Source: Gemmatimonadota bacterium (GTDB lineage Bacteria; Gemmatimonadota; Gemmatimonadetes; Longimicrobiales; Gaopeijiaceae). From it: a stretch of DNA of 64,000 bases. Below, one piece after another: positions 54,600 to 62,561 of this stretch. Within the stretch, counting starts at the first letter, position 1; each line of letters starts with the position of its first letter. The notes beneath the pieces are model-generated. The model saw only the letters and a program-made list of their open reading frames with translations. It was not told where the DNA came from and did not search any database. The stretch covers positions 62,001 to 126,000 of the forward strand of contig JAJDVT010000015.1 of the NCBI GenBank assembly GCA_022826005.1, in the 5' to 3' direction. A program made the position numbers and the translations under genes.

Positions 54600-56258
54600 A
54601 TGGAAATGGTTGGTCAGCGAAAACGACTTCCGACTGCCGCCGCCGTAACGATCCTGGCCTGGGCGGCCTGTTCGCCCGGAGAGCCCCCGGGGGACCCCTC
54701 CGCGGGAAGCTACACGGACCTCGAGACACTCTTCGCCGATTGGCGAGCGTTCGAGGCTCCGGGCTTCGTGGGGGGCGTACCGGACTATTCGGAGGGCACG
54801 ATGGCCATCCGGCACGCCATGCTGCCCACGATGCGCGCACGGCTGGACGCCCTTGATCCGAGCGACTGGCCGGTTGCCAGGCAGATCGACTGGCACCTGG
54901 TGCGCGCCGAAATGAACGGGCTCGACTTCGACCACCGGGTCCGCAGGCCCTGGGAGCGCGACCCGGCCTTCTACGTGATGATCCACGCGGCACAGAGCGA
55001 CGTCCCCGCGCACGAGGGCGCCGTCATTCACGGCTGGATCGACCTTTGGACGTACGACTACCCCCTGTCGGCGGAGGACGCACAGGAGCTGGCGGACCGG
55101 ATCGGGGCCATTCCCGCGGTCCTGGAGCGGGCGCGCGTGAACCTGACGGGGGAGGCGCACGATCTCTGGGTCGCCGGACTGCGCACCTTCCGCGCGCAGG
55201 CCGCCGATCTCGACGCATTCGCCGAACGCGTGGCGGGCACGAGCCAGGCCCTCGACGCGGCGATCGCGGCCGCGCGGAGGGCCACGGTGGAGTTCCACGA
55301 CTGGATCGAGAGGGAAGCCCCCATGCGCAACCGTCCGTCGGGGATCGGGAAGGAGCACTACACCTGGTACATGCGCAACGTGCACCTCGTCCCCTTCTCC
55401 TGGGAGGAGCAGGTGATGCTGATGCGCCGCGAGCTGGCGCGCGCGCATTCCTCCCTGCGCCTGGAGGAACACCGCAACCGGGGCCTCCCGGAACTCGGCC
55501 GCATCCAGACCACGGAGGAGTACGACGAGCGGCTCAACGCGTCCGTGACCGAATACATGACCTTCCTGGAGGCGAACGAGATCCAGAGGGTGGAGGCGTG
55601 GATGGATCCGGCCCTGCGGGCGAAGAACGGCTCCTTCACTCCGGCCGCACCGGGGGAGATCCGCAACTTCTTCCAGGAGGTGAACTACCGCGATCCGGTG
55701 GTGTTGAGGGCGCACCTGCACCACTGGATCGAGTTGGCGGCGATGGTCGAGGAGCCGCACCCGAGCCGGGTCCGCAGCGTCCCTCTCCTCTACAACATCT
55801 GGGACGCCCGCTCCGAGGGGCTGGCGACCGGGATGGAGGAGATGATGATGCACGCGGGGCTTCTGGACGACAAGCCCAGATCCCGCGAACTGGTGTGGAT
55901 CATGCTGGCGCAGCGCGCCGCCCGGGCCCTGAGCGGCCTCTACCTGCACGGCAACGTCTTCGACATGGAGGAGGCGGTCGCCCACGCCACGGAATGGACG
56001 CCGCGCGGATGGCTCCCCGACGCGGCCCTCGTACGCAACGAGCAGCACCTCTACCTGCGCCAGCCCGGCTACGGAACCAGCTACCTGACCGGCAAGATCC
56101 AGATCGAGGAGCTGATGGGGGAGTGGGCGCTCCAGCAGGGCGACGCCTTCACCGTGCAGCGCTTCTTCGACGGCTTTTTCGCGTCGGGCGTCATTCCCGT
56201 GGTATTGACCCGGTGGGAGATGACAGGGAACATTGATGAACTGCTGCTGCACCGATGA
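54600..56258 (+). CDS. DUF885-like exported protein
   Basis: A 552-residue protein with an N-terminal hydrophobic segment ending LAWAACSPGEPP, probably a lipoprotein although the lipobox is imperfect. The body is largely helical and shows DUF885-like features (long repeated helices, NEQHLYLRQPGYGTSYLTGK, and late KIQIEELMGEWALQQGDAF). An HxxxE-type metal site is not clear: GMEEMMMHAGLLDD replaces the usual EGWA-HY segment. It may have lost peptidase activity. The ATG at 54600 was chosen because the frame upstream overlaps the dehalogenase-like gene. Confidence 0.75.
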   Translation: MEMVGQRKRLPTAAAVTILAWAACSPGEPPGDPSAGSYTDLETLFADWRAFEAPGFVGGVPDYSEGTMAIRHAMLPTMRARLDALDPSDWPVARQIDWHLVRAEMNGLDFDHRVRRPWERDPAFYVMIHAAQSDVPAHEGAVIHGWIDLWTYDYPLSAEDAQELADRIGAIPAVLERARVNLTGEAHDLWVAGLRTFRAQAADLDAFAERVAGTSQALDAAIAAARRATVEFHDWIEREAPMRNRPSGIGKEHYTWYMRNVHLVPFSWEEQVMLMRRELARAHSSLRLEEHRNRGLPELGRIQTTEEYDERLNASVTEYMTFLEANEIQRVEAWMDPALRAKNGSFTPAAPGEIRNFFQEVNYRDPVVLRAHLHHWIELAAMVEEPHPSRVRSVPLLYNIWDARSEGLATGMEEMMMHAGLLDDKPRSRELVWIMLAQRAARALSGLYLHGNVFDMEEAVAHATEWTPRGWLPDAALVRNEQHLYLRQPGYGTSYLTGKIQIEELMGEWALQQGDAFTVQRFFDGFFASGVIPVVLTRWEMTGNIDELLLHR

Positions 56259-56325
56259 CGGCCGTGCTGAATAGAAACAACACTAGGCCCCGGTGCCGGT
56301 GTTAGTCTTGAGAGGAGACCGAAAC

Positions 56326-57462
56326 ATGCAACGCCGCGACTTCATCAGGACGGGAACCATCTCGGGGGTTCTTGCGGGAACGGGGGCCTTCGCCGCGTCG
56401 GCCCATCCCCTGGCGGCGCTCGCCGCACCCGGGCGCCGCACCGCCGACGGAGACGTGCGGCTCAACTCGAACGAGAACCCGCTCGGTATCTCACCGCGCG
56501 CCCGCGACGCGCTGGTCGAGGCGATCACGCTCTCCAACCGGTATCCGTCGGCTCAGCATGGTGCGCTGGTCTACAAGCTGGCTGTCGCGCACGAGGTGGC
56601 GGAGAACCAGGTGGTGCTGGGCACCGGCTCGGCGGAGGTGCTGCAAATGGTGGTGCAGGCCTACGCGGCGCCCCGCGCGAAACTGGTGATGGCCGATCCG
56701 ACGTACGAGGCCGTAACCAACTATCAGCGCACGGAGGCATACGAACTGATCAAGGTGCCGCTCACCGCCACGCACGAGCACGACCTGGACCGGATGCGGG
56801 AGGAAGCCGAGGGCTCGGGGCGCCCCGCGCTGGTCTACCTGTGCAACCCCAACAACCCGACCGCGACGGTCACCCCCAGCGCTGCCATCGACGCCTGGAT
56901 CGCCGACGCCCCCGAGCACGTCTTCTTCCTTTCGGATGAAGCGTACATCGAGTATGTCGACGACGACCGCATGTGGAGCTCGCTCCCATGGATCGAGGAG
57001 AAGCGCAACCTGGTGGTCGTCCGGACCTTCTCGAAGATCTACGGTCTGGCCGGGCTCCGGCTGGGCTACGGGATCGGGCACCCGGACACCATCGCCCGCC
57101 TCTCGGACTTCGCGTCCAGGAACAACGTGAACCAGCTGGCCATCGCGGCCGCGGACGCCTCGTTCCGCGACGAGGGCCTGATCACGAAGAGCCGGGAGGT
57201 GAACCGGCAGTCCCGGGAACTCGTAGAAGCCACCCTCGATGAGTTGGGACTGGACAGGATGCCCACCCAGGCTAACTTTCTCATGCACCGGATCACCGGG
57301 GATCTCGCCACCTATCGGAACAGAATGGCCGATGCGGGGTTCCTTGTAGGACGGGACTTTCCGCCCAAGCTGGACTGGAACCGGCTTTCCTTCGGGCTCC
57401 CGGAGGACATGGGGCGGTTTTGTGACACCCTGCGGGACTTCCGCAAGAAAGGATGGATCTGA
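56326..57462 (+). CDS. Tat-exported HisC-like aminotransferase
   Basis: A 378-residue class I/II PLP aminotransferase of the histidinol-phosphate aminotransferase type. It starts MQRRDFIRTGTISGVLAGTG, a twin-arginine signal ending near AALAAPG. The domain shows LNSNENPLGISPRA, VLGTGSAEVLQMV, YLCNPNNPTATV, FLSDEAYIEY and the PLP lysine in VRTFSKIYGLAGLRLGYGIG. Export of a cofactor-loaded PLP enzyme explains the Tat route. GAGAGGAG precedes the ATG. Its stop overlaps the TonB receptor gene, so it may process an imported or periplasmic amine. Confidence 0.88.
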   Translation: MQRRDFIRTGTISGVLAGTGAFAASAHPLAALAAPGRRTADGDVRLNSNENPLGISPRARDALVEAITLSNRYPSAQHGALVYKLAVAHEVAENQVVLGTGSAEVLQMVVQAYAAPRAKLVMADPTYEAVTNYQRTEAYELIKVPLTATHEHDLDRMREEAEGSGRPALVYLCNPNNPTATVTPSAAIDAWIADAPEHVFFLSDEAYIEYVDDDRMWSSLPWIEEKRNLVVVRTFSKIYGLAGLRLGYGIGHPDTIARLSDFASRNNVNQLAIAAADASFRDEGLITKSREVNRQSRELVEATLDELGLDRMPTQANFLMHRITGDLATYRNRMADAGFLVGRDFPPKLDWNRLSFGLPEDMGRFCDTLRDFRKKGWI

Positions 57463-60350
57463 TGTTGAAACGCACACCGATGGTCTTCGCCGCGCTGCTC
57501 GCTCTCGCGCTGCCCGCGGCGTTGTCGGCCCAGGGAACCCTCGAAGGGCGGATTACGGTCTCCGGACAGACCACGCCGCTTCCCGCGGCCCAGATCAGCA
57601 TTCCCAGCCTGAACATGGGCGGGAGCAGCGGGCCCAGCGGCCTGTACTCGATCGGCGACATCCCGGCCGGTACCCACGAGGTCGTGTTCACCCGGATCGG
57701 CTTCCTGGAGGAGCGCCGCCAGGTCACGATCTCGGACAACCAGACCACAAGCCTCAACGTGTCGCTTGCCGAGACCGCGCTCGACATCGGGTCGCTGGTG
57801 GTGGTTGGCACCCGGGCGCAACCCAGAACGGTGACCGAGTCACCGGTGCCGGTAGTCGTGATCCCCAGCGGGGAAATCGTGAACCAGGGGGCGACCGACT
57901 TTGCCGATCTGCTGCGCAACGTCAACCCGTCGTTCAACGTGAACATCCAGCCGATCAGTGACGCGGCCACCTTCGCGCGGCCCGCCAACCTGCGCGGCCT
58001 CGCGCCCGACCACACCCTGGTGCTGGTGAACGGGAAGCGGCGGCACCGTACGGCGGTGATCACGTGGTACGGCAACGGCCTCGCCGACGGCTCCCAGGGC
58101 CCGGACATCGCGCTCATCCCCGGCATGGCGCTCCGGCAGGCCGAGATGCTGCGCGACGGCGCCTCCGCCCAGTACGGCTCCGACGCGATAGCCGGCGTGA
58201 TGAACTTCGCGCTGAAGAACGACCGCTCCGGCGGCATGATCGAGTACAAGACCGGCGGGAACCTCTTTGGCGACACCAGCGAACGGCTCGAGCGAGGCTT
58301 CTTGCCCGGGGACGGGGAGACGCACACGATTTCGGGTAATATCGGCCTGCCGCTCGGCGAGACCGGCTTCCTGAACCTGACCGGCGAGTACGGCAACACC
58401 CTGCCGACCGACCGCAGCGTCCAGCGCAACGACGCGCTCGCTCTGATCAACACCCAGCGCAACACGCATGTGCGGGAGCCCGCGCAGATCTGGGGTTCGC
58501 CGGAAGTCTCCGACGAGATCAAGCTGTGGGCCAACGCGGGGTACAACTTCGACGACTACACGCAGCTCTATGGGCACGGCAACTACGTCACCAAGCAGGT
58601 CGAGGGCGGCTTCTACTTCCGGAACCCGAACACGCGCAGCGGCGTTTTCGGCACCAGCAACGCAGACGGCCAGTCGATCCTGCTCGTCGGCGACATGCTT
58701 GATGCGCAAGACGCCGTGCTCGACGGGACAGCCGGCTGCCCCGAGGTCCGCGTCGATGGCGGCGTAATCGCGTCCGACCCGGAGAACCAGGCGAACTGGC
58801 AACAGGTCCTCGACGATCCCAACTGCTTCACCTTCCAGAAGATCTTCCCCGGCGGCTTCACTCCGCAGTTCGGAGCCTACGTTCTCGACGCGTCGGCGGT
58901 TACGGGCGTCAAGGGGACCAGCGGCGACCTGTCCTGGGACGCCAGTGCCGCCTGGGGCCAGTCCAACATGGACTTCTACATGTACAACACGGTGAACGCC
59001 TCGCTCGGGCCGAATCAGCCCTGCAGCAACGAGGGCACCTCACCCGCCGTTCCCGACCAGCCCTGCACCCCGTACTTCAAGCCGGGGATCTACGACCAGC
59101 AGGAGATCAACCTGAACGTCGACCTGTCCTACGCGATGAGCGAGACGATGAACATCGCGGGCGGCGCCGAGTTCCGGAGAGAGGCCTTCATAATCGAGCG
59201 AGGCGACGAGCCGTCCTGGACCGAGGGTCCGCTGGCGACCCAGGGCTTCACCCCGGGCTCCAACGGCTTTACCGGATTCGGACCGCTGACCGAGGGGGAC
59301 TGGGCCCGGACCAACTTCGCCGCCTACGGCGATGTCGAGTTCAAGGAAGCGGACAACAAGTGGCTGGTGGATGTGGCCGGCCGAGTGGAGAACTTCTCGG
59401 ACTTCGGGCTGACCATCAACGGCAAGGTGGCCGCGCGCGTGAGCCTCTCCGACGCTTTCGCGCTCCGCGGCGCCGCGAGCACCGGCTTCCGGGCACCCAC
59501 GCCCGGGCAGCAGAACGCCTTCAACATCTCGACCATCTACGATCCCGACATCATGGATCTGACCAACAACGGCACGATTCCCTCGACCTCGGATCTGGCG
59601 GACCTGTACGGAGGCAAGGCGCTGGAGCCGGAGACGTCGGTCAACATCTCGCTCGGCGCGGTACATCAACAGGGCAACCTCCACCTCTCGATGGACTACT
59701 TCTTCATCGACGTGTCCAACCGCCTTACCACCAGCAGGAACTTCGAGCTGAGCACGGCGGACATCGACCGGCTGCTCGACGAGGGGATAATCCGCCCAGG
59801 CGGCGTTCTCAAGCGCTTCCGCTTCTTCATCAATGACTTCGCGACGCAGACGCAGGGCATCGATGTCGAGGCCGCCTACGCGATGGAGAGTGAGCGCGGC
59901 AAAACCAACCTGTCCTCGGCGTGGAACTGGACCACGACCAAGGTCACGCAGCACAACGCCGAGACGCTGAGCGACCTGCGCATCCGGATCCTGCAGGAAG
60001 GGCTGCCCAACCTGCGCGGGAACATTGCCGTGAATCACGAGTTCCCGGCGGGGACCCGCGCGCTGGTGCGCGGCAGCTATTGGGGCGGCTACTTCGACGG
60101 CGAGACGCCGTACTACGAGAGCAGCCCGAGCAACACGATCGACTACCCGGGCCGCATGCTCGTGGACGTCGAGGCGGCTCATACCTTCATGGGCAGCTAC
60201 ACCCTTACCCTCGGCGCCCAGAACGTGCTGAACACCACCCCGGCGGAGTATCCCGGGGCGGCGGACGGTGTCGGGAACCGCTACGGCCAGTTCACGCCGT
60301 TCGGCTTCAACGGCACCTACCTCTACACGCGGTTGAGCTACAGCTGGTAG
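57462..60350 (+). CDS. TonB-dependent outer-membrane receptor
   Basis: A 962-residue receptor. A signal peptide (MVFAALLALALPAALSAQ) is followed by a carboxypeptidase-like regulatory domain (GTLEGRITVSGQTTPLPAAQ to SLNVSLAETALD). The plug domain has LVVVGTRAQPRTVTESPVPV, ARPANLRGLAPDHTLVLVNG and MLRDGASAQYGSDAIAGVMN. A 22-strand-type barrel ends YTRLSYSW with the usual aromatic C-terminus. ATG 57462 follows AAAGGA and abuts the upstream stop, while ATG 57453 is in frame too. The ligand is unknown. Confidence 0.93.
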   Translation: MLKRTPMVFAALLALALPAALSAQGTLEGRITVSGQTTPLPAAQISIPSLNMGGSSGPSGLYSIGDIPAGTHEVVFTRIGFLEERRQVTISDNQTTSLNVSLAETALDIGSLVVVGTRAQPRTVTESPVPVVVIPSGEIVNQGATDFADLLRNVNPSFNVNIQPISDAATFARPANLRGLAPDHTLVLVNGKRRHRTAVITWYGNGLADGSQGPDIALIPGMALRQAEMLRDGASAQYGSDAIAGVMNFALKNDRSGGMIEYKTGGNLFGDTSERLERGFLPGDGETHTISGNIGLPLGETGFLNLTGEYGNTLPTDRSVQRNDALALINTQRNTHVREPAQIWGSPEVSDEIKLWANAGYNFDDYTQLYGHGNYVTKQVEGGFYFRNPNTRSGVFGTSNADGQSILLVGDMLDAQDAVLDGTAGCPEVRVDGGVIASDPENQANWQQVLDDPNCFTFQKIFPGGFTPQFGAYVLDASAVTGVKGTSGDLSWDASAAWGQSNMDFYMYNTVNASLGPNQPCSNEGTSPAVPDQPCTPYFKPGIYDQQEINLNVDLSYAMSETMNIAGGAEFRREAFIIERGDEPSWTEGPLATQGFTPGSNGFTGFGPLTEGDWARTNFAAYGDVEFKEADNKWLVDVAGRVENFSDFGLTINGKVAARVSLSDAFALRGAASTGFRAPTPGQQNAFNISTIYDPDIMDLTNNGTIPSTSDLADLYGGKALEPETSVNISLGAVHQQGNLHLSMDYFFIDVSNRLTTSRNFELSTADIDRLLDEGIIRPGGVLKRFRFFINDFATQTQGIDVEAAYAMESERGKTNLSSAWNWTTTKVTQHNAETLSDLRIRILQEGLPNLRGNIAVNHEFPAGTRALVRGSYWGGYFDGETPYYESSPSNTIDYPGRMLVDVEAAHTFMGSYTLTLGAQNVLNTTPAEYPGAADGVGNRYGQFTPFGFNGTYLYTRLSYSW

Positions 60351-60444
60351 ACTGATGCCCGAGTGATCCGTCCGGGGGGTGCGGAAAGCGTTCCCCCGGG
60401 CGGGTCGCTGCCGGGGACGGCAGCGTGTCAGGGACAGGAGGACG

Positions 60445-60476
60445 GGCCCCGGTCCGGCGCGAGCCGGGCCGGGGTC
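60445..60476. terminator. strong GNRA-capped hairpin between convergent genes
   Basis: A 14-bp stem (60445-60458 with 60463-60476, two G-T wobbles) is closed by the tetraloop GCGA. It lies between the TonB receptor and the convergent Sel1 gene. No T-tract is present on either strand, so it is a plausible shared transcript end or RNA stabiliser. The rest of 60351-60546 shows nothing else. Confidence 0.6.
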
Positions 60477-60546
60477 TCGGCTTGTCAGAAGGGACGGACC
60501 TCCGCCGCAATTGGCGTACCGTCCTCGTGCCGACACCGTGGCGGTA

Positions 60547-61281
60547 TCAGGGTGGGTCAGCTGAGACCAGCCGGCCCAGCGCCTCCTGCGCTTGTGCGTT
60601 GCCGGCCGCCGCCGCCTTCCCATACCACTCGCGGGCCACGTCAAGGTCGCGCGGGACCCCACGCCCGGCCTCGTAGGCTTCGCCGAGGCGCAGCTGGGTG
60701 ATCGCGTCGCCGCGCTCGGCCGCCCGGGTCCACCACTCGACCGCGCGCGCCGGGTCTGCTTCGACGCCGCGGCCCTCCGAGTACTGATTGCCCAGGACGT
60801 GCGCGCCAAGGACGTGGCCGCGCTCCGCGGCCCTGCGGTGCCAGAGTGCCGCCCGCGTGGGATCGACCGGCTTGCCGAGCCCTTCGTCGTAGGCGGTCCC
60901 CATCAGGAAGACCGCCTCCAGGACCCCCGATTCCGCTGCGCGCTGCACCTTCCGGATCACCCCGGCCGCGATCTCGCGCGCCCGCTCCGCGTCGCGGGGG
61001 AACCCCATCCGCCCGGTGGAGTGGACGCGCGCCATCCACATCACCGCGAGGGGATCGCCCGTGGCCGCCGCCTCATCGAGCATCTCGCGGGCGCGCACAT
61101 CGTCCACCGCGCCCGCCACGCCGGTGTAGTGCTCGATGGCCTCGACGAGCGCGGGGTCGGGCTCGGCGGGGGCGGGGACGCAGGTGGCGGTGAGGAGGAG
61201 GGGGAGGGTGAAGAGGGCGATGATGAGGATGGACGGGGATTGGCGAATTACCGGGAGGCTCTGCCGGGGGTGCGGTCTCAT
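60547..61281 (-). CDS. Sel1-repeat lipoprotein
   Basis: A 244-residue exported protein. The signal segment ILIIALFTLPLLLTATC ends at a Cys that may be lipidated. Sel1-like repeats fill the mature part, for example AVFLMGTAYDEGLGKPVDPT, GAHVLGNQYSEGRGVEADPA and QLRLGEAYEAGRGVPRDLDV. These solenoid repeats mediate protein contacts in envelope or signalling complexes. Immediately upstream lies the AT-rich junction and the truncated Fic gene. Confidence 0.88.
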   Translation of the reverse strand: MRPHPRQSLPVIRQSPSILIIALFTLPLLLTATCVPAPAEPDPALVEAIEHYTGVAGAVDDVRAREMLDEAAATGDPLAVMWMARVHSTGRMGFPRDAERAREIAAGVIRKVQRAAESGVLEAVFLMGTAYDEGLGKPVDPTRAALWHRRAAERGHVLGAHVLGNQYSEGRGVEADPARAVEWWTRAAERGDAITQLRLGEAYEAGRGVPRDLDVAREWYGKAAAAGNAQAQEALGRLVSADPP

Positions 61282-61406
61282 GTGGTTATTCCGAGTTTAT
61301 CGCCAAAACAGAATAGCTATCGCGGTTATTGCGGAGAGCATAATAACGGTGATCCCTGATCTTCGGCCAACCATGAGTGGACTGTTGGAGGAGACCTCCG
61401 ACTAGC

Positions 61407-61619
61407 GTATATGCCGCGCTCCGGGAGCGTCCGGTTCTGTCCATCACGACCGCGGCCGAGCGCGCGCATCTGTCGTTTTCCGGCGCGTCGTCGGCGATGC
61501 GACTTCTGGTCGACCACGGAATAGCCCGCGAAACAACCGGTCGCCAGCGTGACCGCCTGTTCGTCTACGATGAATATGTCGCGGTTCTGAACGAGGGCAC
61601 GGAGATCGAGGAGGGGTGA
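61407..61619 (+). pseudogene. C-terminal remnant of a Fic-family protein
   Basis: About 70 residues match the winged-helix C-terminus of Fic/DUF4172 AMPylase-like proteins: VYAALRERPVLSITTAAERA, LVDHGIARETTGRQRDRLFV and YDEYVAVLNEGTE. The catalytic Fic domain with HPFxxGNGR is absent and no upstream frame supplies it. The fragment follows an AT-rich stretch (about 61280-61370) with GTTATT and AATAAC inverted repeats, unlike the GC-rich surroundings. It looks like a decayed or truncated gene, possibly left by a past insertion or deletion. Confidence 0.75.
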
Positions 61620-61631
61620 ATTCGAGCACGC

Positions 61632-61649
61632 GGGCGAACGTGGTCGCCC
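61632..61649. terminator. hairpin between Fic remnant and gluconate dehydrogenase gene
   Basis: GGGCGA-ACGTGG-TCGCCC is a perfect 6-bp stem with a 6-nt loop, ending next to the stop codon of the minus-strand gene. No T-run follows. Confidence 0.4.
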
Positions 61650-62561
61650 TCAGACCAGATCCTCCCCCGCCAACCCCAGCTGCTCCAGCACCTCCGGCGG
61701 CGGCCCGTCGAAGCTCGGGAGGGGCACGTTGCCCATGTAGCCCAGGTCGCGCATTCCCTCCTCGGTGGTCCAGAAGCCGGTCGAGCACATGTCGCGGAAT
61801 GCGTCGAAGAAGCGGGCCTGGGGCTTGAGTGCCTCGGAGGCGTCGGGCTCGAAGCGGATCTCGTCGCAGATCTCGTGCTTCTGGACGGAGGTGAGGGCTG
61901 GGAAGTCGTCTGCGCCGAAGCGCTCCCGGGCGGTGCGGTTCAGCCACGCGAGGCCGCCGCGCAGCTGGGTCAGCTGTTCCGTGTGGGCGGGCGCCGAGAC
62001 GAATTCGTTGATGTAGTCCGGGACGCCGACGGCGCTCGCCGCCGGGGACCGGTCATCCGCCGGGATGATCACGTCGGCGAGTGCCGCCACGTAGCGCATC
62101 TCCTCGTCAGTGAGGACCATCTCCCAGGGGACGATGGGCGCCAGCATGTCGGGATCGGTCGGCGTGCCGGCCGCGAGGGGGTTGCTGGGGGGCAGGGGGT
62201 TGAACCCCGACAGCTCGGTGTGGGCGGCGTCGGTGCCCGCGCCGGATGCGCCGCTTCCGCCGTCGCCCGGCGCGCAGGCTGGCATGGTGGCGCCCAGGGC
62301 CGCGCCCGCAGCGATCACCTTGAGGGCGCCGCGGCGGGTGATGGTTTCGCCCGGCTCGGCGGGCGCCGACGCGGAGTTCGGCACCGGACGCGGCCCGGTG
62401 GCCGCCCGGCGAGCTTCGCCGGCCCCACCTTCCATACGGCCTGCGCCGTCCGTGCGGCCCGCGCCATCATTCGCGCGGCCCGCGGCCTCCGCGCGTTCCA
62501 CCCGGACCGGGTTGGCCCCGGGCCCCACCGCCTCGCCTCGCCACCCTCGCTCCTCGCTCAT
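61650..62561 (-). CDS. gluconate 2-dehydrogenase subunit 3-like protein, Tat-exported
   Basis: A 303-residue partner subunit of GMC oxidoreductases. A long polar N-terminus (about residues 1-70, Ala/Gly/Arg-rich) precedes ITRRGALKVIAAGAALGATM, a Tat-type signal. The mature domain has LTDEEMRYVAALADVIIPAD, VPDYINEFVSAPAHTEQL and FFDAFRDMCSTGFWTTEEGM, typical of the gluconate 2-dehydrogenase gamma-like family. The ATG at 62561 overlaps the stop of the GMC gene, so the pair is coupled. The long leader before the RR motif is unusual. Confidence 0.88.
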   Translation of the reverse strand: MSEERGWRGEAVGPGANPVRVERAEAAGRANDGAGRTDGAGRMEGGAGEARRAATGPRPVPNSASAPAEPGETITRRGALKVIAAGAALGATMPACAPGDGGSGASGAGTDAAHTELSGFNPLPPSNPLAAGTPTDPDMLAPIVPWEMVLTDEEMRYVAALADVIIPADDRSPAASAVGVPDYINEFVSAPAHTEQLTQLRGGLAWLNRTARERFGADDFPALTSVQKHEICDEIRFEPDASEALKPQARFFDAFRDMCSTGFWTTEEGMRDLGYMGNVPLPSFDGPPPEVLEQLGLAGEDLV

